A stretch of 11,101 bases of DNA from a bacterium BMS3Bbin02. GTDB lineage: Bacteria > Actinomycetota > Acidimicrobiia > Spongiisociales > UBA5794. The notes under the pieces were generated by a model. The model was not told the DNA's origin, searched no databases, and saw only the letters and a list, made by a program, of their open reading frames with translations. Shown here one piece after another: positions 1 through 6,257 of this stretch (position 1 is the first letter of the stretch; each line of letters begins with the position of its first letter). The position numbers were made by a program, and so were the translations under genes. The stretch lies in contig BDTL01000100.1 of the NCBI GenBank assembly GCA_002898115.1, positions 1 to 11,101 of the forward strand, given 5' to 3'.

Positions 1-348
1 CGCATCGAAAGCATCGAGGGTCGGGAGGAGTTGCTTTACGACACGTTCGCTGGCTGACGTGATCATCCGCAGATGATCACGCTCCACACGTTTACGAAAA
101 TTGTCGAAGTCCGCTGTCATCCGTTGCAGTCTGTCGCGTAGGTCAACGACCTCTTCGCGACTTACGCGCAGTTGGTCAAGCAAATCATCGCCGCTCGGTG
201 GTATGTCGAACGTTGCGAACTCCGAATCCACCGCATCCAACTCCGGCTCGACAATCTCGATCTCGACCACGGGGGGATGCCCCGAGGGAGGCGCTGGTGG
301 TGCAGCCTCATCGGTTACACGATCAGCCGGGGGAGTAAGGTCGCTCAC
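1..348 (-). CDS. grpE: GrpE nucleotide exchange factor (N-terminal part, runs off the left edge)
   Basis: GrpE is the cytoplasmic exchange factor that releases ADP from DnaK. The visible 116 codons start at GTG (346-348) and stay open to the window edge. Residues 1 to about 55 are acidic and proline-rich, as in the disordered N-termini of actinobacterial GrpE. A charged coiled-coil helix follows (LLDQLRVSREEVVDLRDRL), then the family hallmark MTADFDNFRKRVERD and the LLPTLDAFDA start of the next segment. The GTG lies 2 bp after the dnaK stop, and a GAGG 7 bases upstream, inside the last dnaK codons, serves as ribosome binding site, so translation is probably coupled to dnaK. The C-terminal beta domain that contacts DnaK is outside the window. 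In actinobacteria dnaJ and hspR usually follow; this cannot be checked here. Confidence 0.95.
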   Translation of the reverse strand, partial: MSDLTPPADRVTDEAAPPAPPSGHPPVVEIEIVEPELDAVDSEFATFDIPPSGDDLLDQLRVSREEVVDLRDRLQRMTADFDNFRKRVERDHLRMITSASERVVKQLLPTLDAFDA

Positions 349-350
349 CG

Positions 351-2198
351 TTACGCCTCGTCGCCTTCTCGCTCGTCGCCCTCGTCTTCTTCGACGATCT
401 CGGCCTCTACGACATCGTCCTCATCGGATTCGGCGGCGGCGTCACCTTCTGCTTCGGCTTGAGAAGCTTCATAGATCTTCTGGCCGAGGATCTGGCTCGT
501 TGTCAGCAGTGCTTCCGTCTGCTTCTTGAGTTCGTCCGTCGCTGCCTCTTTGTCTTCGAGGAGTGATTTCAGGTTCTCGGTCGCCTCATCAATGGGAGAA
601 CGCTCGTCATCGGAGAGCTTGTCGCCATGCTCTTCGAGTTGCTTGGCGATGCTGTGAACTAGCTGGTCCGCCTGGTTGCGGGTTTCGGCTGCCTCACGGC
701 GTTCTTTGTCCTCGTTCGCGTGCGCCTCGGCGTCCGCCACCATTGTTTCGATCTCCTCTTTGGAGAGGGCGGTGCCGCCGGTGATGGTGACCGATTGGCT
801 CTTGCCGGTTCCGAGATCCTTTGCGGACACCGAAACAATGCCGTTGGCATCGATGTCGAATGTCACCTCGATCTGTGGGACGCCCCGAGGAGCAGGGACA
901 ATCCCAGGCAGCTTGAAGCGACCCAGCGAATTATTGTCCGCAGCCATGGAACGTTCGCCCTGGAGGACGTGGATCTCCACCTCGGGCTGGTTGTCAGCCG
1001 CGGTGGTGTAGATCTCCGACCGCCTCGTCGGGATCGTTGTATTCTTTTCGATCATGACGTTCGTGACCCCACCTTCGGTCTCCACACCGAGAGATAGCGG
1101 TGTGACATCGAGCAGCAAGATGCCGCTGACGTCGCCTTTGAGCACACCGGCCTGGACCGCGGCGCCCAGCGCGACGACCTCATCCGGGTTCACACCCTGG
1201 TGAGCTTGTTTACCCGACAGCTTCTCAACGAACTCAAACACAGCCGGGATGCGTGTCGAACCACCAACGAGGATCACGTCCTCGATGTCGTTCATTGTGA
1301 CACCGGCGTCCTTGATTGCTTGTTCGAAGGGCTTACGCGTGCGTTCTACGAGTGGTTCGGTCATCCGGTCAAACTCTGTGCGGGTGAGACTCTTCAACAA
1401 GTGGATGGGTCCGTCGGCGGTAGCAGTGATAAACGGCAGGTTGATCTCAGTCTCGGTGACCGACGACAGGTCGATCTTGGCTTTCTCGGCTGCCTCCTTG
1501 ATGCGCGTAAGCGCCATCGGGTCGGCGCCGAGGTCGACTCCATGGTCGTTCTTGAAGTCAGTGACGAGCCAGTCCATGACTGCCTGGTCCCAGTCGTCAC
1601 CGCCGAGGTCGGTGTCGCCGGATGTTGACTTGACCTCGAACACACCCTCGCCGATCTCGAGCACGGACACATCGAATGTGCCACCACCAAGATCGAACAC
1701 CAGGATCTGGTGGTCGTTTTCTTTGTCCATGCCGTACGCAAGAGCGGCCGCAGTCGGCTCGTTGACGATACGCAGCACCTCGAGACCTGCGATCTGACCG
1801 GCCTCCTTGGTGGCCTGGCGTTGGGCATCACCGAAGTACGCCGGCACGGTGATCACTGCTTCGGTCACCTCGCCTCCAAGGAACTTCTCAGCGTCGCGCT
1901 TGAGTTTCTGCAAGATGCGCGCCGATATCTCTTGTGCGGTGTAGTCCTTGCCGTCGACAGTGACGGACCAATCTTCGCCCATGTGGCGCTTCACCGAACG
2001 GATCGTTCGGTCCGGGTTGGTGATCGCCTGGCGCTTCGCTTGGTCACCGACGAGCACGTCGCCGTTCTTTGCGAACGCGACGACAGATGGTGTTGTGCGG
2101 TGACCCTCGGCGTTGGCGATGACCTTTGGCTCGCCGCCCTCAAGAACCGAAATTACGCTGTTGGTGGTTCCTAGGTCGATACCTACGGCTCGTCCCAT
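351..2198 (-). CDS. dnaK: Chaperone protein DnaK (Hsp70)
   Basis: This is the ATP-dependent Hsp70 chaperone of the cytoplasm, working with DnaJ and GrpE to fold or rescue proteins. The 615-residue product is complete. The nucleotide-binding domain (about 1-360) shows GIDLGTTNSV (phosphate loop), VITVPAYFGDAQRQAT, NEPTAAALAYG, VFDLGGGTFDVSVLE and VILVGGSTRIP. The interdomain linker and start of the substrate domain read LLLDVTPLSLGVET (about 361-374), followed by ERSMAADNNSLGRF and GVPQIEVTFDIDANGI. The tail after residue 580 is very acidic. Between RHMGEDWSV and the ISARIL helix it lacks the roughly 23-residue insert found in proteobacterial DnaK, so it is the short Gram-positive/actinobacterial type. 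The ATG has a strong GGAGG 7 bases upstream (2206-2210). grpE follows after 2 bp. Confidence 0.99.
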   Translation of the reverse strand: MGRAVGIDLGTTNSVISVLEGGEPKVIANAEGHRTTPSVVAFAKNGDVLVGDQAKRQAITNPDRTIRSVKRHMGEDWSVTVDGKDYTAQEISARILQKLKRDAEKFLGGEVTEAVITVPAYFGDAQRQATKEAGQIAGLEVLRIVNEPTAAALAYGMDKENDHQILVFDLGGGTFDVSVLEIGEGVFEVKSTSGDTDLGGDDWDQAVMDWLVTDFKNDHGVDLGADPMALTRIKEAAEKAKIDLSSVTETEINLPFITATADGPIHLLKSLTRTEFDRMTEPLVERTRKPFEQAIKDAGVTMNDIEDVILVGGSTRIPAVFEFVEKLSGKQAHQGVNPDEVVALGAAVQAGVLKGDVSGILLLDVTPLSLGVETEGGVTNVMIEKNTTIPTRRSEIYTTAADNQPEVEIHVLQGERSMAADNNSLGRFKLPGIVPAPRGVPQIEVTFDIDANGIVSVSAKDLGTGKSQSVTITGGTALSKEEIETMVADAEAHANEDKERREAAETRNQADQLVHSIAKQLEEHGDKLSDDERSPIDEATENLKSLLEDKEAATDELKKQTEALLTTSQILGQKIYEASQAEAEGDAAAESDEDDVVEAEIVEEDEGDEREGDEA

Positions 2199-2229
2199 GA
2201 TCGTTCCTCCTCAAAAGAATGCTATTTCG

Positions 2230-2297
2230 TGAGTATACTACAATGTCTGAGTGTATGTCGATACCATAATTTGAGTCGTCCGTTGTCATATTTCAAG
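2230..2297. promoter_or_regulatory. TGAGT half-sites around the dnaK promoter (possible heat-shock operator)
   Basis: Three copies of TGAGT lie at 2230-2234, 2248-2252 and 2272-2276. The last is part of TTTGAGT (2270-2276), one mismatch from the left arm of the HspR operator HAIR (CTTGAGT-N7-ACTCAAG). A partial right arm, TTTCAAG (2291-2297), follows, but the gap is 14 bases instead of 7. No canonical HAIR or CIRCE element is present. A diverged HspR-type operator is possible but not shown. Confidence 0.25.
2232..2261 (-). promoter_or_regulatory. Probable dnaK-grpE promoter
   Basis: On the minus strand TCGACA (2256-2261) and TATACT (2232-2237) are separated by 18 bases. They match the housekeeping sigma -35 and -10 consensus at 5/6 each. 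Transcription would start near 2224-2226, about 26 bases upstream of the dnaK ATG and just ahead of the GGAGG. The -10 box overlaps the perfect 8-bp palindrome AGTATACT (2232-2239). Nearby TGAGT half-sites could belong to a heat-shock repressor. The call rests only on position and motif match. Confidence 0.55.
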
Positions 2298-2300
2298 AAC

Positions 2301-2329
2301 TTGCGACTATCGCGGTCGAGCGTTCTACA
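2301..2329 (+). promoter_or_regulatory. Weak candidate promoter for the 2380-3033 gene
   Basis: TTGCGA (2301-2306) and TCTACA (2324-2329) are 17 bases apart on the plus strand, about 50 bases upstream of the TTG start. An overlapping alternative is TTGTCA (2283-2288) with ACTATC (2306-2311), also 17 bases apart. Neither match is strong, but a divergent promoter is required somewhere in this 181-bp gap. Confidence 0.3.
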
Positions 2330-2379
2330 CTGATCTCTGTAGCAACAATGCCGAGATTGGCTATGGAACGAGGGACAGG

Positions 2380-3033
2380 TTGGGGTCGGTAGCAGCGCTC
2401 GTCGGCGCCGCTCTTGTTGGCGGCATCGCAGGATGGGTTTTGGCGCGGGCTTTTTTCGCTGTTGAGACCGAACGGTCGAACGAGGATCTCATCGATGCAG
2501 CCCGACGCGCAACACTCGCGGAAGTTCGTCTTGCCGAGGAGCGGGCCGCCCACCAGAGTCTGATCGGGGATCATGCTCGGTTGGTCGAGCAGTACGAAAC
2601 GCTTCAGGTAGGGCTGACCGTCGACCTCACAGACTCCACAATGGCGCTAAACAGCGGCATGCCTGAGGTCACACAACCCTTAACCGCGGTACAACAACCA
2701 TCTCCCAAGGTGCCGGAGGTCGAACCCCCGTCGGCGGATCTCAACTCTCGCGAAATGAACGTACGTTCGCGGGTAGCCGAGATTGCTCGGCGAACGATGG
2801 GAGATACGCCGGTCGAGGATGACCTGCAAGCTATCCGCGGTGTCGGCCCGAAGATCAATGGCATGCTCTTGGAGATGGGGTTCTCAAGTTACCGGCAGAT
2901 CGCCTCGTTGACGCCGGAGGACCTCACCCATCTCACCGAGGCGCTTGTCAGTTTCCGTGGTCGGATCGAACGAGACGACTGGGTTGGCTCGGCGGCGACT
3001 CTATATGCAGAGAAGTACGGCGACTCGGGCTAA
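2380..3033 (+). CDS. Membrane-anchored coiled-coil protein with C-terminal helix-hairpin-helix domain
   Basis: The 217-residue product begins at TTG (2380-2382) with GAGGG 5 bases upstream; no in-frame ATG or GTG is nearby upstream. Residues 2-27 are a glycine/alanine-rich hydrophobic helix, a single membrane anchor. Residues about 35-76 are charged and heptad-like (coiled coil). Residues 82-125 are a proline-, threonine- and serine-rich linker. Residues 147-190 contain DDLQAIRGVGPKINGMLLE and a second helix pair, a helix-hairpin-helix fold. It ends with RIERDDWVGSAATLYAEKYG, a tail I recognise from HhH domains appended to assorted actinobacterial proteins. HhH motifs often bind DNA without sequence specificity, but this subtype may mediate protein contacts. 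It is transcribed away from dnaK. No specific function can be assigned. Confidence 0.85.
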   Translation: MGSVAALVGAALVGGIAGWVLARAFFAVETERSNEDLIDAARRATLAEVRLAEERAAHQSLIGDHARLVEQYETLQVGLTVDLTDSTMALNSGMPEVTQPLTAVQQPSPKVPEVEPPSADLNSREMNVRSRVAEIARRTMGDTPVEDDLQAIRGVGPKINGMLLEMGFSSYRQIASLTPEDLTHLTEALVSFRGRIERDDWVGSAATLYAEKYGDSG

Positions 3034-3039
3034 CGATCT

Positions 3040-3053
3040 CACGCGGTTGCGTG
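3040..3053 (+). terminator. Weak hairpin after the HhH gene
   Basis: CACGC (3040-3044) and GCGTG (3049-3053) form a 5-bp stem with a GGTT loop, 7 bases after the stop codon. It is followed by TTGTGTGG rather than a T-run, so at best it is a weak terminator. Confidence 0.25.
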
Positions 3054-3080
3054 TTGTGTGGTCTCGGCAGGGAAACCTGG

Positions 3081-3109
3081 TTCAGTCTCGCCGCGAGAAC
3101 TCATACTAT
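3081..3109 (+). promoter_or_regulatory. Candidate promoter for the riboswitch-gcvP transcript
   Basis: TTCAGT (3081-3086) and TACTAT (3104-3109) are 17 bases apart, placing a start near 3116, about 43 bases before the first aptamer. The boxes match the consensus only partly (about 3/6 and 4/6). A small inverted repeat, TCTCG-CCG-CGAGA (3086-3098), lies in the spacer and could be an operator or chance. Nothing else is evident between 3054 and 3158. Confidence 0.35.
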
Positions 3110-3158
3110 TACGGTGGTGTTCGACATCGGTCACTGGTACGATTGGCTCGTTGATGAC

Positions 3159-3330
3159 GTGTTGCGGGAGAGTCCGGCAAATGTCGGCGCCGAAGGAGCA
3201 ACCGCCCCGGGAATCTCTCAGGCACCAGGTACCGCAGCACAGAAACACCTCTGGAGAGCAGACGTTGGTACGTCTCACCGAAGGGGAAAGCCGGATGACC
3301 GGCGAAAACTCTCAGGTCCGAGCGACAGAA
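3159..3330 (+). promoter_or_regulatory. Tandem glycine riboswitch (two aptamers) upstream of gcvP
   Basis: Both aptamers of a classic cooperative glycine riboswitch are readable. Aptamer 1 is closed by GTGTTGC (3159-3165) with GCAGCAC (3234-3240), a 7-bp P1 with one G-U pair. Inside it lie GGAGAG (3167-3172), a CCGGC/GTCGG hairpin (3174-3187), the conserved GCGCCGAAGGAGCAA (3187-3201) and GAATCTCTCAGG (3211-3222). After a short linker, aptamer 2 has CTCTGGAGAGC (3249-3259), an AGACG/CGTCT hairpin (3260-3275), CACCGAAGGGGAAAG (3276-3290), a GCCGG/CCGGC hairpin (3290-3303) and GCGAAAACTCTCAGG (3302-3316). It closes with TCTG (3250-3253) pairing CAGA (3326-3329). Members of this family (Rfam RF00504) bind glycine and usually switch on glycine-cleavage genes, which fits the gcvP start 51 bases downstream. 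Confidence 0.95.
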
Positions 3331-3349
3331 CGGGGCGAGCAGCGCCCCG
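3331..3349 (+). promoter_or_regulatory. Expression-platform hairpin of the glycine riboswitch
   Basis: CGGGGCG (3331-3337) and CGCCCCG (3343-3349) form a perfect 7-bp GC stem with an AGCAG loop, directly after aptamer 2. The sequence after it is CGTTTGAAG, not a T-run, so it is not a standard intrinsic terminator. The gcvP ribosome binding site AGGAG (3368-3372) lies 18 bases beyond and is not part of the stem. Extending the aptamer 2 P1 by pairing CC (3248-3249) with the GGGG of this hairpin would compete with it, suggesting mutually exclusive folds. The mechanism (termination or translation) is undecided. Confidence 0.5.
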
Positions 3350-3380
3350 CGTTTGAAGTCGCACACCAGGAGATCACACA

Positions 3381-6230
3381 ATGTCATTGACAACGGACCC
3401 CACCGCCGAGTTTCTCGGTCGGCATATCGGGCCGCGAGACCCCGACATCGATTCGATGCTCGCCCGGATCGGATTCGACACCCTTGACGATCTGATTGAT
3501 GTTGCCGTGCCTGGCGTCATCCGGTCGGAGGATCCACTCAACCTCGCCGGCCCAATGACTGAAAGCGCAGTCCAGGCACGACTCCGCGAACTCGCCGACA
3601 AGAATCAGGTGTTCGTGTCGATGATTGGCATGGGCTATTACGACACGATCACGCCGGCTGTCATCCAGCGCAATGTCCTTGAGAACCCGGGCTGGTACAC
3701 CGCCTATACGCCCTACCAGCCGGAGATCTCACAGGGTCGCCTTGAGGCCGTGATCAATTTCCAAACCATGGTCATGGATCTCACCGGCATGGAAATAGCC
3801 AACGCTTCGTTGCTCGATGAGGGAACGGCCGCCGCCGAAGCGATGGCAATGTTGCACCGACTTTCCAAGGGGAAACAGGGTGATACGTTCTTTGTCGACC
3901 AGGATGCGCTCCCGCAGACCATCGAGGTTCTCCACACCCGGGCAGAGCCACTCGGGTTTACACTCGTCGTGGGTGATCCCGCGACCGATCTTCCGGATGT
4001 CGACGCGTTTGGTGTGCTGCTCCAGTATCCGGGAACGTCGGGCGCCATCTCCGATGTTGAGGAGATCGTGGCTGCCTGTCAGGAGCGCGGAATCAAGGTC
4101 GCCATGGCTGGCGACCTCCTGGCACTCACGTTGCTGAAGTCACCAGGCGAGTTGGGGGCAGATGTCGCTGTCGGAACATCTCAACGCTTTGGTGTTCCAA
4201 TGATGTTCGGTGGTCCACACGCCGGGTATATGGCGACTCGTGACGCATTCAAGAGGGCGATGCCGGGCCGTCTCGTGGGTGTGTCCAAGGACGCCGAGGG
4301 GCGTGTCGGATATCGGTTGACACTCGCGACCCGTGAGCAACACATTCGCCGCGAGAAGGCGACATCGAACATCTGCACCGCACAGGTCCTGCTCGCCGTG
4401 ATGGCGGGACTGTATGGCGTGTATCACGGTCCCGAAGGCATAACCGCGATCGCGAAGAGAGTGCACGAGGCAATGTCGTTGCTTGTCGCCAGTCTTCGAG
4501 CGGCTGGCGTTGACGTCGTGAATGACACCTTCTTTGACACGATTACTGTGCGCGTTCCCGGTCATGCGGAGGAGATTCTCGCTAGGGCGGCCCACCGCAG
4601 GATCAATCTCCGGGCTGTCGATGTCGACACCGTCGGTATCTCGTTCGACGAGGCGACGGCGCCGCCATTTGTCGACGCAGTTCTCGAGGTCTTTGGTGCG
4701 GCGCGGGTCGGAGACGGTGAGAGCGGGATTCCAGCCTCGCTGGCACGCGCCTCGGCCTTCATGACACATCCGGTGTTTCACTCCCATCGGTCCGAGACCG
4801 CAATGATGCGCTATCTCCGGTACCTGCAGGACAAGGACATCGCCCTGGACCGGGCGATGATCCCGCTCGGATCATGCACGATGAAGCTGAACGCCGCGAC
4901 GGAGATGGTCGCGGTCACGTGGCCGGAGTTCGCCAATCTTCACCCCTTCGCACCGCTCGAGCAGGCCGAGGGTTATCTCGAATTGTTTGGCGAGGTTGAG
5001 GCATGGCTGGCTGAGATCACTGGATACGACGCGGTCTCCGTCCAGCCGAACGCAGGCTCTCAGGGAGAGTTTGCCGGTCTGCTTGCGATTCGGGCGTTTC
5101 ACCAATCGCGCGGAGATCACGACCGGGACATTTGCCTCATTCCGGCGTCTGCGCACGGAACGAACCCGGCGTCTGCGACGATGGCAGGCATGAAGGTTGT
5201 TGTTGTCGCCACGGGTGACAACGGTGACATCGACATAGAAGATCTGCGCGCGAAGGCATCCGAGCACGCCGAGAATCTTGCCGCGCTCATGGTGACCTAC
5301 CCCTCGACCCATGGCGTGTTCGAAGAGGGCATCGTGGAGGCTTGTGACATCATCCACGACAACGGGGGGCAGGTGTACCTCGATGGTGCGAACCTCAACG
5401 CGATGGTCGGGATCGCGCAACCCGGGAAGTTCGGTGGGGATGTCTCACATCTCAATCTGCACAAGACGTTTGCCATTCCCCACGGAGGCGGCGGCCCGGG
5501 AGTCGGGCCGATCGGCGTGCGGTCCCATCTAGCTCCGTTCCTTCCCGGTCACGGTCTCGTTCCCGACCAGGACGGGTTTCGCGACGGTATCGGTGCGGTT
5601 GCTTCGGCGCCCTGGGGGAGTGCAGGGATTCTCTCGATTTCCTGGGCGTACATGGCCTTGCTCGGCGCCAGTGGACTGACGATGTCCACCAAGATCGCGA
5701 TCCTTAACGCGAACTACATCGCTAGGCGTCTCAGCGAGCACTACCCCCTGCTGTTTACCGGGAACAGCGGTCTTGTCGCTCACGAGTGCATCATCGACCT
5801 GCGTCCAATCAAAGATGCAACCGGGGTCACCGTGGATGACTTTGCGAAGCGGCTCGTTGACTACGGATTCCACGCTCCGACGATGTCGTTCCCGGTTGCA
5901 GGAACGCTGATGATTGAGCCGACTGAGAGCGAGAACCTCGAAGAGCTCGACCGCTTCTGTGACGCGATGATTGCGATGAAGGCAGAAGTCGACCTTGTCG
6001 GGGACGGCACGTACCCGGTGGAGGACTCCCCGCTGCACAATGCCCCGCATCCTGCGGAGAATCTGCTCGTCGACGAGTGGACCCACCCGTACTCTCGTGA
6101 AGTCGCCGCGTACCCGGTTCCCGGTCTCAGAGCCAATAAATACTGGCCACCGGTGAGTCGTGTCGACAACCAGTACGGGGACCGCAACGTGATGTGCTCA
6201 TGTCCCCCGATGGAGGACTACACCGAGTAA
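3381..6230 (+). CDS. gcvP: Glycine dehydrogenase (decarboxylating), P protein of the glycine cleavage system
   Basis: GcvP decarboxylates glycine with pyridoxal phosphate and passes the aminomethyl group to lipoyl-GcvH, feeding one-carbon units to tetrahydrofolate. The 949-residue product is the full-length single-chain type with both halves fused (E. coli GcvP is 957 residues). The N-terminal half shows FLGRHIGP, ASLLDEGTAAAEAM and GVPMMFGGPHAGYMA. The C-terminal half shows PLGSCTMKLNA, PNAGSQGEFAGL, SAHGTNPASA, LDGANLNAMVG and LNLHKTFAIPHGGGGPGVGP, where Lys695 should carry the PLP. It ends with the family's CSCPPMEDY. The ATG has AGGAG 8 bases upstream and sits behind a tandem glycine riboswitch, so induction by glycine is expected. 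gcvT and gcvH are not adjacent, and the next gene is convergent, so gcvP is probably transcribed alone. Confidence 0.99.
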   Translation: MSLTTDPTAEFLGRHIGPRDPDIDSMLARIGFDTLDDLIDVAVPGVIRSEDPLNLAGPMTESAVQARLRELADKNQVFVSMIGMGYYDTITPAVIQRNVLENPGWYTAYTPYQPEISQGRLEAVINFQTMVMDLTGMEIANASLLDEGTAAAEAMAMLHRLSKGKQGDTFFVDQDALPQTIEVLHTRAEPLGFTLVVGDPATDLPDVDAFGVLLQYPGTSGAISDVEEIVAACQERGIKVAMAGDLLALTLLKSPGELGADVAVGTSQRFGVPMMFGGPHAGYMATRDAFKRAMPGRLVGVSKDAEGRVGYRLTLATREQHIRREKATSNICTAQVLLAVMAGLYGVYHGPEGITAIAKRVHEAMSLLVASLRAAGVDVVNDTFFDTITVRVPGHAEEILARAAHRRINLRAVDVDTVGISFDEATAPPFVDAVLEVFGAARVGDGESGIPASLARASAFMTHPVFHSHRSETAMMRYLRYLQDKDIALDRAMIPLGSCTMKLNAATEMVAVTWPEFANLHPFAPLEQAEGYLELFGEVEAWLAEITGYDAVSVQPNAGSQGEFAGLLAIRAFHQSRGDHDRDICLIPASAHGTNPASATMAGMKVVVVATGDNGDIDIEDLRAKASEHAENLAALMVTYPSTHGVFEEGIVEACDIIHDNGGQVYLDGANLNAMVGIAQPGKFGGDVSHLNLHKTFAIPHGGGGPGVGPIGVRSHLAPFLPGHGLVPDQDGFRDGIGAVASAPWGSAGILSISWAYMALLGASGLTMSTKIAILNANYIARRLSEHYPLLFTGNSGLVAHECIIDLRPIKDATGVTVDDFAKRLVDYGFHAPTMSFPVAGTLMIEPTESENLEELDRFCDAMIAMKAEVDLVGDGTYPVEDSPLHNAPHPAENLLVDEWTHPYSREVAAYPVPGLRANKYWPPVSRVDNQYGDRNVMCSCPPMEDYTE

Positions 6231-6233
6231 CCG

Positions 6234-6257
6234 CTGACGAGGAACAGCCCTCGTCAG
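6234..6257. terminator. Bidirectional terminator hairpin between gcvP and the kinase gene
   Basis: CTGACGAGG (6234-6242) and CCTCGTCAG (6249-6257) make a perfect 9-bp stem with a 6-base AACAGC loop, beginning 4 bases after the gcvP stop. It contains the stop codon of the opposite-strand kinase gene (6254-6256). Being symmetric, it can serve both convergent transcripts. There is no clear T-run on either side, so termination may depend on the stem alone, as is common in actinobacteria. Confidence 0.65.

Noticed and set aside
101..1797. Several plus-strand open frames of 96-182 codons opposite grpE and dnaK
   Set aside because: They are antisense shadows of two certain genes; their translations are Ser/Arg-rich and show no domain or ribosome binding site.
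2199..2379. CIRCE element at dnaK
   Set aside because: No TTAGCACTC-N9-GAGTGCTAA or near match is present in the intergenic region.
3331..3349. Intrinsic terminator after the riboswitch
   Set aside because: The stem is perfect, but CGTTTGAAG follows instead of a T-run, so I kept it as a regulatory hairpin of uncertain mechanism.
3039..3393. Short open frames on both strands between the HhH gene and gcvP
   Set aside because: The stretch is accounted for by the glycine riboswitch and leader; the frames overlap each other, lack motifs and run through RNA stems.
4140..4787. 215-codon minus-strand open frame inside gcvP (and others at 4872-5420 and 5529-6086)
   Set aside because: The opposite frame is unmistakable GcvP; long antisense frames are common in GC-rich genes and no motif is present.
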